Notes: generated by a model from the sequence alone, not told the origin. 64,000 bases of DNA from Microscilla marina ATCC 23134 (GCF_000169175.1 NZ_AAWS01000018.1:62001-126000); one strand, 5' to 3'. Shown: positions 8,447 to 18,838, counted from the first letter of the stretch. Made by a program: numbers and translations.

Positions 8447-11323
8447 TCACTCCCCCTTCATCTCCATCTTCAAATACTTACCCGTAAAACCTTTTTTCTT
8501 TTTGATGAGTTGTTCGGGGGTACCCTCAAAAATGATCTCACCACCTTTTTCGCCTCCATCGGGTCCCAGGTCTACCACGTGGTCAGCTACCTTGATTACA
8601 TCCAGGTTGTGCTCGATAATGAGTACCGTGTTGCCTTTGTCTACCAGTTTTTGCAACACTTGCAGTAGGATGCGAATGTCTTCGAAGTGTAGCCCCGTGG
8701 TGGGTTCGTCCAAAATGTACAAGGTTTTACCCGTGTCGCGTTTCGAGAGTTCCTTGGCAAGTTTAATCCGTTGGGCTTCGCCGCCCGAAAGGGTAGTGGC
8801 TTGTTGCCCCAGGGTAATGTAGCCTAGCCCTACTTCTTGCAAAAAACTAATTTTACGCAAGATAGAAGGCTGATGTTCAAAAAAACCTACGGCTTGCTCT
8901 ACGGTCATGTCCAGTATGTCGGCAATAGACTTGCTCTTGAAACGTATCTCTAGGGTTTCACGGTTGTAGCGTTTGCCTTTGCAGGTTTCACACTCGATGT
9001 ATACATTGGGCAAAAAATCCATTTCTACCAACTTCATTCCTCCCCCTTGGCAAGTTTCACAGCGCCCACCCTTTACATTAAACGAAAAACGTCCTGGTTT
9101 ATAGCCCCTTATCTTGGCTTCGGGCAATTGGGTAAACAAGTCGCGGATGTTGGAGAAAAATCCCACATAAGTGGCAGGGTTTGAGCGGGGCGTGCGTCCA
9201 ATCGGCGATTGATCTACCTCTATTACTTTGTCTATGTGTTCAAGCCCTTCTATTTTTTTGTAGGCAAGGGGTTTGCGCTTGGCGCGGAAAAAGTGGGTAT
9301 TGAGAATAGGGTAGAGGGTGTCGTGAATAAGGCTCGACTTGCCACTACCACTCACCCCGGTAATGCACACCATTTTGCCCAAAGGCAACTTAAGTGTCAC
9401 ATTTTTTAGGTTGTGCCCGGTGGCTCCCTTTAGCACCAATTGGTTGCCGTTGCCTTTGCGTCGTTTTTTGGGTACCTCAATGGTTTTGCGGTTGCTTAGG
9501 TAGTCTACCGTCATGCTTTGCTGCTGCATAATCTCTTGGGGCGTGCCTTGCGCCACCACCTTGCCCCCGTGAATACCTGCCCCTGGCCCTACGTCCAGAA
9601 TATGGTCGGCTTCCATCATCATATCTTTGTCGTGCTCTACCACTATGATGGTATTGCCCAGGTCGCGTAGTTCTTGTAGTGACTGAATCAGTTTTACATT
9701 GTCGCGGGCGTGCAAGCCAATGCTTGGCTCGTCTAAAATATACAGGACACCTACCAACTGAGTACCTATTTGGGTAGCAAGTCTAATGCGTTGGGCTTCT
9801 CCTCCCGACAGGGTGCGCAATGAGCGGTTGAGGGTAAGGTAACCCAACCCAATATTGAGCAATAGACTTACCCGTTTTCTTATTTCTTTGAGTATTTCGT
9901 GGGCAATTTGGTTTTGCTTTTTGCTCAATCGCTCTTCCAGGTTTTCCAACCAGTCGCCCAGGTGGTTGATGTCCATTTCGCTGAGTTGAAAAATGTTATG
10001 GTCGTCTATTTTAAAATGCAATGACTCCTTTTTCAGGCGGGCACCCTCGCAAGTAGGGCAAGTGTTGATCTGGACAAAGTCTTTAGCCCAGCTTTGCAGC
10101 TTTTCGGTGCCCTCTTCATAATTCTTTTTCATGTACGTCTTGATGCCATCGAAGGTGGTCTCGTAGGTACGCTTGTATTTGGGCGAATACACTTTGAGGA
10201 GTTCATCCGAGCCATTCAAAATAACATCAAGCAGGTCTTGGGGGAGTTTTTCTATAGGAGTGCTCAGGCTCAGCTTGTGGTTTTTGAGCATTTTTTCCAA
10301 TTGCTTAAACATCCACGTGTCACGGTATTCGCCCAAAGGCGCAATCCCTCCCCGGCTAATGCTCAGCGATTTGTCAGGCATCAGGGTTTCTTCGGTAAAC
10401 TCTTCTATTACTCCCAAGCCCTTGCAGTCGGGGCAGTACCCATAAGGCGAATTAAACGAGAAGGCATTGGGGGCGGGTTCGTCATACGAAATACCCGAAG
10501 TAGGGCATACCAGGTTGCGCGAAAAATGAATGGGTTTGTCGTTGCTATCGTGGAGCTGTAGCATCAACGAACCTTTGCCTTCTTTTAGGGCAGTGGCCAC
10601 CGATTGGGCAATGCGCATGCGTTGTTCTGCTTTGATGGCCAGTCGGTCGACTACTACTTCTATATCGTGAATTTTGTAACGGTCTACCTGCATTTTAGGC
10701 TCCAGGTCGAGCACTTTGCCATCTACCCTCACCTTGGCATAACCAGCCTTGCGTATTTGGACAAAAAGTTCGCGGTAATGCCCCTTCCGTCCTTTGACCA
10801 CGGGAGCAAGCAATAATACCTTTTGTCCTTCAAATTTGGCAATGATTTGGTCTATGATCTGATCTTCTGACTGCTTGATCATTTTTTCACCCGTTACGTA
10901 AGAAAAAGCTTCTCCGGCGCGGGCAAACAGTAAACGCAAAAAGTCATAAATTTCGGTGGTAGTGCCCACTGTAGAGCGTGGGTTGCGTGACGTCGTTTTT
11001 TGTTCGATGGCAATGACCGGACTCAAGCCGTTGATCTTGTCTACATCGGGGCGTTCCATGTCGCCGATAAAAGAACGGGCATACGCCGAAAAACTCTCCA
11101 TGTAGCGTCGTTGCCCTTCGGCGTAGATGGTATCGAAGGCAAGCGATGACTTACCACTGCCACTTACCCCGGTCACCACGATCAGTTCGTTGCGGGGAAA
11201 AGTAACATCTATGTCTTTGAGGTTGTGTTCGCGTGCGCCAAAAATCTCCAGGTTATCAGTATAACCAGTTGATAGGTCTTGAGCTTCGTTATTGGTAGTT
11301 GTCTCAGTATTAAGGGTGTCCAT
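8447..11323 (-). CDS. uvrA: Excinuclease ABC subunit A
   Basis: This is the damage-recognition ATPase of nucleotide excision repair, working with UvrB and UvrC. Both ABC modules are complete. The two Walker A motifs are [14 protein letters not shown] and [14 protein letters not shown], and the two signatures are [13 protein letters not shown] and [13 protein letters not shown]. The UvrB-binding insertion after the first Walker motif is present, which argues for the classical UvrA. The large zinc module near the second domain is intact (C-E-T-C and C-E-T-C). The first zinc module near residues 270-300 reads C-P-T-S ... C-P-D-C, with serine in place of one cysteine. I use the ATG at 11323 (958 residues); the longer frame to 11377 would start with TTG. 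The gene appears to be transcribed alone. Confidence 0.96.
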   Translation of the reverse strand: MDTLNTETTTNNEAQDLSTGYTDNLEIFGAREHNLKDIDVTFPRNELIVVTGVSGSGKSSLAFDTIYAEGQRRYMESFSAYARSFIGDMERPDVDKINGLSPVIAIEQKTTSRNPRSTVGTTTEIYDFLRLLFARAGEAFSYVTGEKMIKQSEDQIIDQIIAKFEGQKVLLLAPVVKGRKGHYRELFVQIRKAGYAKVRVDGKVLDLEPKMQVDRYKIHDIEVVVDRLAIKAEQRMRIAQSVATALKEGKGSLMLQLHDSNDKPIHFSRNLVCPTSGISYDEPAPNAFSFNSPYGYCPDCKGLGVIEEFTEETLMPDKSLSISRGGIAPLGEYRDTWMFKQLEKMLKNHKLSLSTPIEKLPQDLLDVILNGSDELLKVYSPKYKRTYETTFDGIKTYMKKNYEEGTEKLQSWAKDFVQINTCPTCEGARLKKESLHFKIDDHNIFQLSEMDINHLGDWLENLEERLSKKQNQIAHEILKEIRKRVSLLLNIGLGYLTLNRSLRTLSGGEAQRIRLATQIGTQLVGVLYILDEPSIGLHARDNVKLIQSLQELRDLGNTIIVVEHDKDMMMEADHILDVGPGAGIHGGKVVAQGTPQEIMQQQSMTVDYLSNRKTIEVPKKRRKGNGNQLVLKGATGHNLKNVTLKLPLGKMVCITGVSGSGKSSLIHDTLYPILNTHFFRAKRKPLAYKKIEGLEHIDKVIEVDQSPIGRTPRSNPATYVGFFSNIRDLFTQLPEAKIRGYKPGRFSFNVKGGRCETCQGGGMKLVEMDFLPNVYIECETCKGKRYNRETLEIRFKSKSIADILDMTVEQAVGFFEHQPSILRKISFLQEVGLGYITLGQQATTLSGGEAQRIKLAKELSKRDTGKTLYILDEPTTGLHFEDIRILLQVLQKLVDKGNTVLIIEHNLDVIKVADHVVDLGPDGGEKGGEIIFEGTPEQLIKKKKGFTGKYLKMEMKGE

Positions 11324-11499
11324 CTTATTTACAAGGCTTGGGGAGTTCCCGGTTTGTACAATTGCATTTTTAACCAACTACAAACTTACAGTTTTTTTGT
11401 CGATTGTGTACACATAAAATGAGTAATCCAACCGGATTGTTCATTTTTTTAGCAATTTTTATGTAGAAGGTGAATAGAGGCAAGTATTAGTCCGGAGTT

Positions 11500-12082
11500 G
11501 GTAGTCTAATAGTAATTACGAATGATTTAATTACGAATTACGAATTGGGCGAGGCCATTCGTAGTTTAGTCCGGAATCAGTTTGAGAATTACGAGTTAGT
11601 CAATTACGAATTGTTCAATTACGAACCGACCGAAGGGAGCTCTGCTTTAGCGAATTACGAATTGTTCAATTACGAATTACGAATGGGCGCAAGGCGATGC
11701 TATGGTCTACGGACTACTAACTCTGGACTAGACTTTACGAACCGACCGAAGGGAGCTCTGCTTTAGCTAATGAGCGCGACTACGGTCTACGGACTAAATT
11801 ACGAATGGCTTCGCCTCATTCGTAATTCGTAATTCGTAATTCTCAAATTCCTAATGGGCACGAGGCGACTACGGTCTACCGACTCCCAACTCTGGACTAG
11901 ACTTTACGAACCGACCGAAGGGAGCTCTGCGTAAGCTAATTACGAATTGGGCGAAGCCATTCATAAATTAGTCTGGAGTTGGTAGTCCGTAGACCATAGG
12001 GTCGCTTTGCGCCCATTCGTAATTTCCTCATTCGTAATTCGTAATTAATCAATTCGTAATTCACCCATTCGTAATTAAAAAT
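11500..12082. repeat. ATTCGTAATT mosaic repeat block 1
   Basis: About 580 bp are assembled from a few short words in both orientations: ATTCGTAATT / AATTACGAAT, CGACCGAAGGGAGCTCTGC, and AGTCCGTAGACCATAG-type words. The same words build the blocks at 18.3-18.8, 30.0 and 36.0-36.4 kb. Open frames run through the block only because the words lack stops in some frames. No gene is supported here. Confidence 0.9.
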
Positions 12083-12409
12083 CTATATCCAACAATCCAA
12101 CCAATCAGTTACTATGTGAAACAGCAAACCCACCGCTACAATGCGGGTGCGGCGAGGCAGCAACAAGCAGCTATATACCACTATAGCTGTGTAAGAATGC
12201 AATGGGTGAAAACCCACGCTGCAACGGGTGGGGTCAAAAACAGGTGTAGCCAGCAGGTGGTCAAGATCTATCAACATAGTGGCAAGCAATATGCCCCATA
12301 TACTGCGCCAGTCTAAGGTAGACCAGCGAGTGTGGGCAATGCCCCAGGCAATGAGGGCGGGTGCCAAAAAGTGTAAGCTATAGTGAACCAAGGGTTTAAG
12401 TAAAAACAT
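12083..12409 (-). CDS. DUF6122-like integral membrane protein
   Basis: The 108-residue protein has three to four hydrophobic segments. A conserved-looking core reads M-L-I-D-L-D-H-L-L-A-T-P-V-F-D-P, followed by F-H-P-L-H-S-Y and a C-terminal F-H-I-V-T-D. The histidines and aspartates recall membrane-bound metal-dependent hydrolases of the YdjM kind. I recognise the pattern as that of a small Bacteroidota family (DUF6122) of unknown function. The ATG at 12409 (MFLLKPLVHYSLHFL) is preferred; a longer frame to 12439 adds ten hydrophilic residues. The gene is flanked by repeat DNA on both sides and has no operon partner. Confidence 0.7.
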   Translation of the reverse strand: MFLLKPLVHYSLHFLAPALIAWGIAHTRWSTLDWRSIWGILLATMLIDLDHLLATPVFDPTRCSVGFHPLHSYTAIVVYSCLLLPRRTRIVAVGLLFHIVTDWLDCWI

Positions 12410-12960
12410 TACAGTTTGTTTGGGGTTACCAGTATGCACTAATACGCAGTGATCATAGCTAAATTAATACTTAAATAGTTTGATGATAAAGTGTTTATAA
12501 TAAGGTGTTTATGTTGTCTCAAGTTTAGCATAGCCCCAATGGACTTCCATCTACCGATTTGATAAACCGCTAAAAATCAACGTCCTATAAAATCGGTAAG
12601 TTGCTTGTAGAGCAGCCTCAAACTTGAAGCACCGATATGCCTCGGCATCTAAGGACTTGTCTCTAAAAGCTTGCGGCTGTAGAGGCTATCAACCAATGCT
12701 GTTTAAGCATTAAAAAAACAGATGCGTGAGCCATCTGTGACAGGCTAAAGCTAAAAGCTTTGTTAAGGAACCGAGCTCAGCGGAGCTACGCCAGCATTGG
12801 ACCATCGACTTCCATCTACCGATTTGATAAACCGCTAAAAATCAGTATTCTATGAAATCGGTAAGTTGCTTGAAGAGCAGCCTCAAACTTGAAGCACCGA
12901 TATGCATCGGCATCTAAGGACTTGTCGCTAAAAGCTTGCGGCTGTAGAAGCTATGGACAA
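12410..12960. repeat. Two direct copies of a 150-bp intergenic repeat
   Basis: Copies at about 12541-12690 and 12807-12956 share long identical stretches. Each has TTCCATCTACCGATTTGATA, an ACCGATATGC(C/A)TCGGCAT hairpin and AAAAGCTTGCGGCTGTAGA. Each contains an inverted pair, ACCGATTT...AAATCGGT. Related fragments occur at 17.05, 34.9 and 42.3 kb. Between the copies are unrelated hairpin words. No gene is visible in this gap. Confidence 0.8.
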
Positions 12961-14067
12961 TCAATCCAGCCAACCATAAATGACCCGCGCAATGTTTTCA
13001 TACCTGCCATCCTGGTTGTTAGAGAGTAAAATTACGCAGTTGTTTTGGTGCAAGTTGCGCAAGATAATGCTGCGAAACCCCCCACTGCTTCCCGAATGAT
13101 ACACCGTTTGTCCGTCTTTATCGATGTGCCAGCCAAATCCATAGTTTTTGCTGAACATATTATTGTAATATTTAGTAGGCGAAAAAGCTTCTTTGAGGGT
13201 CGTTCTTTTTACCAGTCGGTTGGTGCGCAGTGCCTGGTCCCACTTATACAAATCTGCCGCTGAAGCGTATATGCCACCATCGCCATAAATGCGGTTGAAC
13301 AAGTGGTCATCATACAATTTTTTGTTGTTTCTGAAGCCATACACCCTGTAAGGTAACTTGTGTTGGTAGTCAAACACTTCGCTGTTGCGCATGTCGAGGC
13401 GATTGAAGATGCGTTCCTGAAGGTAGTTGGGGTACGATTGCCGCGACACCTTCTCTATGATCAACGCCAACAGTACATATCCGGTATTGGTATATAGCCA
13501 GCTTTCGCCACATTTAAAATAGGGTTTGGGTTGTTCATTGATCAACCAGAGCAAAATGTCGCGATTGGTGGGGTAGGTAAACTTGTATTTAGAGCGTAGC
13601 ACTACCTGAGCAAAGTATTCGCCATAGTTGGGCAAGCCTGAAGTATGAGTGAGCAAGTGACGAATGGTAATATGAGGGTAGGGAAACCCTCGAAGGTGCT
13701 TGTCTACAGTATCGTTATACGAGAGTTTGCCCGCTTCTTTAAGCATCATGATGGCCATAGCAGTAAACTGTTTGCTTACCGAAGAAAGTCTGAAGCTAGA
13801 CTGGCTCTTAAGCGGGGCTTGGTTTCTGAAGTCGGCATAACCGTAGCTTTTTTCCAAAATTTTGAGCCCATTGTGGTTAATCAGCACATTGCCGTTAAAG
13901 TTTCGGTTTTTGTGCAAGTAGTGAAGCAGTGAGTCTGCTCTTCCGGCTATTTCGCTCAGGTAAATCTTTTCAGTAGTGGGTGGGGTTTGGGGTGACTTGT
14001 CTGACTTACAGGCAGCGGGCAGGATCAGTGCAGAAAAAAGTACCATGTATAACCTGATGATGTTCAT
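12961..14067 (-). CDS. Beta-lactamase-family serine hydrolase, lipoprotein
   Basis: The 368-residue protein starts with a lipoprotein signal (MNIIRLYMVLFSALILPAAC, Cys20). The class C beta-lactamase / DD-peptidase fold follows. Its catalytic S-x-x-K is S-V-S-K in FRLSSVSKQFTAMAIMML, its tyrosine motif is Y-T-N-T-G-Y, and the third motif is H-S-G-S-S-G-G-F. Such enzymes are esterases, D-aminopeptidases or cell-wall carboxypeptidases more often than antibiotic-resistance enzymes. The protein should be anchored on the periplasmic or outer surface. The ATG at 14067 is chosen because it places the lipobox correctly; the frame upstream to 14115 has no signal. It stands alone between repeat DNA and a terminator. 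Confidence 0.87.
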   Translation of the reverse strand: MNIIRLYMVLFSALILPAACKSDKSPQTPPTTEKIYLSEIAGRADSLLHYLHKNRNFNGNVLINHNGLKILEKSYGYADFRNQAPLKSQSSFRLSSVSKQFTAMAIMMLKEAGKLSYNDTVDKHLRGFPYPHITIRHLLTHTSGLPNYGEYFAQVVLRSKYKFTYPTNRDILLWLINEQPKPYFKCGESWLYTNTGYVLLALIIEKVSRQSYPNYLQERIFNRLDMRNSEVFDYQHKLPYRVYGFRNNKKLYDDHLFNRIYGDGGIYASAADLYKWDQALRTNRLVKRTTLKEAFSPTKYYNNMFSKNYGFGWHIDKDGQTVYHSGSSGGFRSIILRNLHQNNCVILLSNNQDGRYENIARVIYGWLD

Positions 14068-14183
14068 AAATTGAGGGTTGTATATACTTTGGGTGCCGTG
14101 GGTGGGTTGCCCCAAAAAACGCTTTAGGCAATCAGATATTTTGAGTGGCTAACAAAAACAACAAACAGCCATATATAAAAAGA

Positions 14184-14215
14184 ATGCTGCCAAAAATTAT
14201 TTTGGCAGCATCGCA
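14184..14215 (-). terminator. Rho-independent terminator
   Basis: A perfect 12-bp stem, ATGCTGCCAAAA/TTTTGGCAGCAT with a 4-base loop, lies 60 bp behind the stop codon of the small lipoprotein gene on the minus strand. A T-rich stretch follows on that strand. Confidence 0.8.
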
Positions 14216-14271
14216 ATATTTTTAGAAATCAAACGAACCTGTGCAGAGGTTGCGTAAGTTTAGCAGTTGGC

Positions 14272-14610
14272 TTAGTTGGCTTTGCTGCTATCTGCCTGGG
14301 TAGAGTCGGCTTTGATTTGCTCAGTAGAGTCAACCGTGTTGGTTTCCTCGGTTTTAGCAGCTTTAGGCTTACCGTATAATTTGTCTTTTATTTTGTTTAC
14401 TCTATCACCTGCGTCTTCAGGGGTAGGGTAAGTTTGTTTGGTTTGGCGTGCCTTGGCATCTTTTCCGTCACCGTATACTCTGTTGTTGTCGTAGTCTACT
14501 TTTTGGTCAGGCACCGATGACGACGCATTGTATTTGCCGTATCCGCAAGACACTAAAGAGAACATGAACGAGATAATAATTAAATGATAAATTTTTTTAG
14601 TAAAAGTCAT
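14272..14610 (-). CDS. Small lipoprotein, unknown
   Basis: The 112-residue protein has a lipobox L-V-S-C near residue 22, followed by a short, polar, low-complexity mature part rich in Lys, Asp, Ser and Thr. Its C-terminus has repeated D-S-T-Q-A-D-S-S-type residues. No domain is recognisable. The start is ambiguous between ATG codons at 14610, 14616 and 14631; 14610 gives the most compact signal peptide. It is a separate transcription unit with its own terminator. A structural or linker-type envelope role is only a guess. Confidence 0.6.
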   Translation of the reverse strand: MTFTKKIYHLIIISFMFSLVSCGYGKYNASSSVPDQKVDYDNNRVYGDGKDAKARQTKQTYPTPEDAGDRVNKIKDKLYGKPKAAKTEETNTVDSTEQIKADSTQADSSKAN

Positions 14611-14802
14611 TGTCATTCTGATTTTATGCAAACCACGTATTTATATAAGTATATCCAGGACTATGCCTGTGTAATTTCTATCAGGTTGTAGAGTGTTTTT
14701 GTTTGAAAATGCTCAAAAAACCCTCATTTACCTGCCTCCATATTTACAACATGTGGCGCAAAAGTAGCTAAATTTATTAAAACAAATCAAAAAAAAACTT
14801 CT

Positions 14803-15144
14803 TTATTTTTTGCTCCATATTGCCTTTAAACTGTAGCCTGTCCAGGCAGCAAATGCTCCTACCAAGCCTCCGATTACCCCAGTTACTATAAGCAACCAAT
14901 CGCCGGAAGGCAAAGCAAAAAACTGTGCTATTTTGCCAGAGAGTAAGCCATCGTTTGCCTGGTTGATAAAGTATGCGCGCGCCACCCATACACAGGCAAC
15001 CCCAAAAAAACCCGATAAAAATGCTTCGAGGTTAGACCGCCCCACCAGTACAGCAGCTACAAAAGCTACTACAGCTATCCACCACCAGGCAGCAAACAAC
15101 GATTGGGTAATAAATACCAAAAGAGCAATAATAATAAAGAGCAT
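14803..15144 (-). CDS. Small integral membrane protein
   Basis: The 113-residue protein has an N-terminal hydrophobic helix pair (MLFIIIALLVFITQSLFAAW and W-I-A-V-V-A-F-V-A-A-V-L-V-G), then S-G-F-F-G-V-A-C-V-W-V-A and a C-terminal helix L-L-I-V-T-G-V-I-G-G-L-V-G-A-F-A-A-W. It ends in a basic tail (K-A-I-W-S-K-K), suggesting four membrane segments. No named family is recognised. It lies 50 bp downstream of the SixA-type gene on the same strand and may be co-transcribed with it. Confidence 0.65.
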   Translation of the reverse strand: MLFIIIALLVFITQSLFAAWWWIAVVAFVAAVLVGRSNLEAFLSGFFGVACVWVARAYFINQANDGLLSGKIAQFFALPSGDWLLIVTGVIGGLVGAFAAWTGYSLKAIWSKK

Positions 15145-15194
15145 ATACTATATTTTTGTAAATATAATTTTTTTCGTGACAATGAAGGCAAATT

Positions 15195-15680
15195 TTATGG
15201 ATGTTTTAGCCAGGCCAAAACTCCAGTATCGGCAGACACGTGTGCCCACTCGGCCACTTCAAACATAATCGAAGCAACGCCACAGTTAGGCAGGCCGGCT
15301 ACCGACTGCCCCGTGAGGTATTCGGTGAGGTAACTAATGGTAGGATTGTGCCCTATCATTAGCACGTTTTGGTGTTGGGGGGCTGTTTTATTAATTGCGT
15401 CCAGCATTACCTCTAGCGTGGTTTCATAAATAGACGGATCAAATATGATGTTTTTAGTGGGATAATTCAATTTTTGAGCAAAAATTTCGGCAGTAGAGGT
15501 GGTTCTTTGGGCGTTGCTGGAGTACACCAGGTCAGGCACAAAACCCTGGGTATGGAGCAGTTCACTCATAGTGTAGGCTTGTTGGGTGCCACGTGGGGTC
15601 AATGGACGCTGATGATCGGTTTTGCCAGCAGCGTAGGCCACCGCTTCGGCGTGGCGTAAAAGTAAGAGGTTTTTTTTCAT
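15195..15680 (-). CDS. sixA: SixA-type histidine phosphatase
   Basis: The 161-residue protein belongs to the histidine phosphatase superfamily. The phosphate-accepting motif L-R-H-A-E-A appears at residues 8-13, and the second histidine lies in I-G-H-N-P-T. Length and the L-T-P-R-G motif match SixA, which removes phosphate from histidine in phosphorelay or PTS proteins. In this phylum the true target is unknown, and such proteins are often annotated simply as phosphoglycerate-mutase-like. It lies 169 bp downstream of hisB on the same strand, where hisH would be expected in many Bacteroidota. Confidence 0.85.
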   Translation of the reverse strand: MKKNLLLLRHAEAVAYAAGKTDHQRPLTPRGTQQAYTMSELLHTQGFVPDLVYSSNAQRTTSTAEIFAQKLNYPTKNIIFDPSIYETTLEVMLDAINKTAPQHQNVLMIGHNPTISYLTEYLTGQSVAGLPNCGVASIMFEVAEWAHVSADTGVLAWLKHP

Positions 15681-15849
15681 TGCGTTTTACTATTTGTGCA
15701 AAAAAACTAATTATTTAGCGTGATTTCAAATACTGAGCGCAAAGACCGCATTAAATATAACCAACAAGTAGGGGTAATTATGTAAGAATGAATGAATTAC
15801 CCCCGCTTGTGGCAAGACTTAATGTGATGTGTCTCTAACAGCCCCTTGG

Positions 15850-16971
15850 CTAAATCACCCCTTTAGTACTTGGAATCTCAACCCCAGTAATTTGTTTGGC
15901 AGCCTTTACCGCACGGGCAAACGCCTTGAATATAGCCTCTATCATGTGGTGCTCGTTGTTGCCCTCACACCTTACGTGAATATTGCATTGGGCGTGGTCG
16001 CTGAGCGATTTAAAGAAATGTTCAAACATTTCGGTAGGCATACCACCCACTCGTTCGCGTTTAAACATAGGTTGCCACACCAACCAATTTCTCCCCGAAA
16101 AATCCAAGGCAACTTGTGCCAGGCATTCGTCCATCACCAGGTTAAAAAAACCATAGCGTTCAATGCCTTTTTTGTTGCCCAAGGCTATTTTAAAGGCTTC
16201 GCCCAAAGCAATGGCGACATCCTCTATAGTATGGTGTTCGTCTATGTGCAAGTCGCCCTTTACCTTTACGCTCAAATCAAGTTTGCCGTGGTGCGCCAAT
16301 TGATCCAGCATGTGATCAAAAAAACCAATGCCCGTATCCATGGCTTTTTTGCCGCTCCCGTCCAGGTTGAGCGCTATAGCAATGTCAGTTTCTTTGGTAG
16401 CACGTTGCACAGTGGCAGTACGCCCTTGGGCAGCGCGGTTTGCCTCCGTCAAAAATACCGTAATTTTGTCCCAGTCAATGGTAGTAAGCACCACAGGCAA
16501 ATCGTGTGCGGCTAGTGTTGGCTGCAGCAAAATTCCCTGGCAACCCAGGTTTTGAGCCAATTGCATATCGCTTAGGCGGTCGCCCAGCACAAACGAGTTG
16601 GCAAGGTCATAGGCAGGGTTATCAATGTATTTTGTCATTAGCCCGGTGCGCGGCTTGCGGGTAGGGGCATTCTCTTCCTCAAAAGTGCGGTCGATCAATA
16701 TTTCATCAAACACAATTCCCTCTTGTTCCAGGGTTTTGAGCATTTTGTTGTGGGCTGGCCAGAAGGTATCTTCCGGAAAACTATCCGTACCCAGCCCGTC
16801 CTGATTGGTCACCATCACCAGCTCATAATCCAGCTCCTGGGCTATTTGATACATATTTCTGATTACCTTGGGATACATCTCTAGTTTTTCGAGCGAATCT
16901 ACCTGATAATCAACCGGAGGCTCTACAATAAGCGTCCCGTCACGATCTATAAAAAGTACACGTTTTTTCAT
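15850..16971 (-). CDS. hisB: Bifunctional histidinol-phosphatase / imidazoleglycerol-phosphate dehydratase
   Basis: This 373-residue fusion catalyses two steps of histidine biosynthesis. The N-terminal HAD phosphatase (about 1-165) begins with F-I-D-R-D-G-T-L and contains M-V-T-N-Q-D-G. The dehydratase (about 175-373) carries the two metal-binding motifs D-E-H-H-T-I-E-D and N-E-H-H-M-I-E-A, as well as G-F-F-D-H-M-L-D-Q. Length fits the fused HisB known from Enterobacteria and Bacteroidota. It lies downstream of hisC, separated by 267 bp of repeat-bearing DNA. That distance is unusual inside a his operon. Confidence 0.96.
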   Translation of the reverse strand: MKKRVLFIDRDGTLIVEPPVDYQVDSLEKLEMYPKVIRNMYQIAQELDYELVMVTNQDGLGTDSFPEDTFWPAHNKMLKTLEQEGIVFDEILIDRTFEEENAPTRKPRTGLMTKYIDNPAYDLANSFVLGDRLSDMQLAQNLGCQGILLQPTLAAHDLPVVLTTIDWDKITVFLTEANRAAQGRTATVQRATKETDIAIALNLDGSGKKAMDTGIGFFDHMLDQLAHHGKLDLSVKVKGDLHIDEHHTIEDVAIALGEAFKIALGNKKGIERYGFFNLVMDECLAQVALDFSGRNWLVWQPMFKRERVGGMPTEMFEHFFKSLSDHAQCNIHVRCEGNNEHHMIEAIFKAFARAVKAAKQITGVEIPSTKGVI

Positions 16972-17238
16972 AATATTTTAGTTTAGAGTTGATAATTTCT
17001 ACAGCCTAAAGCTATTAGCCTTTAGCTTTAGGCTAGTTTGCAAGCCTGTTGCCGATTTTATAAATCACTGATTATTAGTGGTTTATAAAATCGGTAGATA
17101 GAAGTCTGTGGTTCACTGTAGCCTTTAATTAGTCGCCATGGCTTTTGTTATATAAAGATCGCCCAAACTGTAAGCGTTCAAAACCTGTGTTTTGCTGCAA
17201 TTAAAAATTAACAGGCTTGCAAACCTATAGGCTTGAGG
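16972..17238. repeat. Repeat-bearing spacer between hisC and hisB
   Basis: This 267-bp spacer contains an inverted pair around 17053-17099 (CCGATTTTATAAATCACTGA and the matching GGTTTATAAAATCGGTAG), related to the ACCGATTT repeats at 12.5 kb. It also holds palindromic words such as CCTAAAGCTATTAGCCTTTAG. It encodes no protein and separates two genes that are normally adjacent. Confidence 0.7.
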
Positions 17239-18318
17239 CTACAAAAGCTCCCAACTCTTCAATAATTCAATGAAACGTTTATTTTCTGCCTCCGCACCCA
17301 CCGATACCCGCAAACAACCCTCGCAAAGGGGTTGAGTAGAGCGGTTGCGTACAATCACCTGATGTTGCACCAGGTAATTGTACAATTCGTTGGGCTGTTG
17401 GGTACGAAACAAGATAAAATTAGTTTGAGAAGGAAATATTTTCTCGATAAAGTCAAACAAAGGCAGTTGCGTATACAACCACGCTCTTTGAGCTCGAATG
17501 CTTGCCACAAAAGCGTCTTTTTGGGCGACATTTTGTACTGCTTGCAGCCCCAACTCCTGTGTCACCCCGTTGAGGTTGTAAGGCGGCTTTACCTTATTAA
17601 GTAAATCAATGATCGGAGCGGAGGCAAAAGCCATCCCCAGGCGCAAATTTGCCAGTCCCCAGGCTTTCGAAAAAGTCTGCAACACCACCAGGTTGGGGTA
17701 ACGGTCGATCAGGGCAGTCATAGAAGCGAAATCAGCAAAATCTATGTACGCCTCATCTACCACCACCACGCCCTCAAAAGCCTGTAAGATTTGCTCAAAC
17801 TCAGCCGTTGAAGCAATGGCGTTGCCCGTAGGGTTGTTGGGGTTACACAAAATCAGCAATTTATACGCATGTTGCCCAACTGTGTCTAACAGCTGAGCCA
17901 CTGGCAAGGTGAAATCTTCGTTGAGCCTGACCTGATCTACTGCCACATGGTTAATGTCGGCACTGACTTGGTACATACCATAAGTAGGCGGAGTAACCAG
18001 TACCCGGTCTTGCCCTGGGGTACAAAAAATTCGAAACAATAAATCTATAGCCTCATCACTGCCATTGCCCAGAAAGATGTTTTCTGGGGCAACGTTTTTT
18101 AGGGCACTTAGTGCCTCTTTTAGCTTTCGCTGATAAGGGTCAGGGTAACGGTTATTTGCCCCGTTACTGCCCACCGACCCCAGCGGGTTTTCGTTGGCAT
18201 CTAAAAACACCAAGGGTTGTTCATTGCCCTCATCGTCTACCACAAACTCATCGCGTGCTGACGAATAAGGCTTCAAAGCCCAAATGTTGGGTCGTACCAG
18301 TTTTTCAATATTTTTCAT
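17239..18318 (-). CDS. hisC: Histidinol-phosphate aminotransferase
   Basis: The 359-residue PLP enzyme converts imidazole-acetol phosphate to histidinol phosphate. The fold-type I aminotransferase motifs are present: G-N-G-S-D-E-A-I-D near residue 85, C-N-P-N-N-P-T-G-N, V-V-D-E-A-Y-I-D-F, and the PLP lysine in T-F-S-K-A-W-G-L-A-N-L-R-L-G. The C-terminal R-V-S-V-G motif that binds the phosphate is also visible. The ATG at 18318 is directly preceded by a repeat block, so its 5' untranslated region is repeat DNA. It belongs to the split hisGDCB group. Confidence 0.95.
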   Translation of the reverse strand: MKNIEKLVRPNIWALKPYSSARDEFVVDDEGNEQPLVFLDANENPLGSVGSNGANNRYPDPYQRKLKEALSALKNVAPENIFLGNGSDEAIDLLFRIFCTPGQDRVLVTPPTYGMYQVSADINHVAVDQVRLNEDFTLPVAQLLDTVGQHAYKLLILCNPNNPTGNAIASTAEFEQILQAFEGVVVVDEAYIDFADFASMTALIDRYPNLVVLQTFSKAWGLANLRLGMAFASAPIIDLLNKVKPPYNLNGVTQELGLQAVQNVAQKDAFVASIRAQRAWLYTQLPLFDFIEKIFPSQTNFILFRTQQPNELYNYLVQHQVIVRNRSTQPLCEGCLRVSVGAEAENKRFIELLKSWELL

Positions 18319-18329
18319 TTTTTTTTTTA

Positions 18330-18838
18330 GTCCAGAGTTGGTAGTCGGTAGACCGTAGTCGCCTCGTGCCCATTAGGAATTTGAGAATTACGAATTACGA
18401 ATGAGGCGAAGCCATTCGTAATTTAGTCCGTAGACCGTAGTTGCCTCGTGCCTATTAGGAATTTGAGAATTACGAATTACGAATGAGGCGAAGCCATTCG
18501 TAATTTAGTCCATAGACCGTAGTCGCCTCGTGCCTATTAGGAATTTGAGAATTACGAATTACGAATTACGAATGAGGCGAAGCCATTCGTAATTTAGTCC
18601 GTAGACCGTAGTCGCGCTCATTAGCTAAAGCAGAGCTCCCTTCGGTCGGCTTGTAATTGACCAATTCGTAATTAGCTTACGCAGAGCTCCCTCTGGTCGG
18701 CTTGTAATTGACCCATTCGTAATTTAGTCCGTAGACCGTAGTCGCGCTCATTAGCTAAAGCAGAGCTCCCTTCGGTCGGCTTGTAATTGACCCATTCGTA
18801 ATTCGTAATTTCCTCATTCGTAATTAAACCATTCGTAA
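18330..18838. repeat. ATTCGTAATT mosaic repeat block 2, inside the his operon
   Basis: About 510 bp of mosaic repeats fill the hisD-hisC gap. An 82-bp unit beginning AGTCCGTAGACCGTAG starts at 18425 and recurs at 18507 and 18596, the last after 89 bp because it gains one extra ATTACGA word. A preceding unit near 18348 is similar. The remainder repeats AGCAGAGCTCCCTTCGGTCG and CCATTCGTAATT. Block 1 at 11.5-12.1 kb holds the same words in the opposite orientation. Confidence 0.9.

Noticed and set aside
11545-11766. Open frame in mosaic block 1
   Set aside because: It is made only of repeat words and encodes repeated N-Y-E-L peptides; it is not a supported gene.
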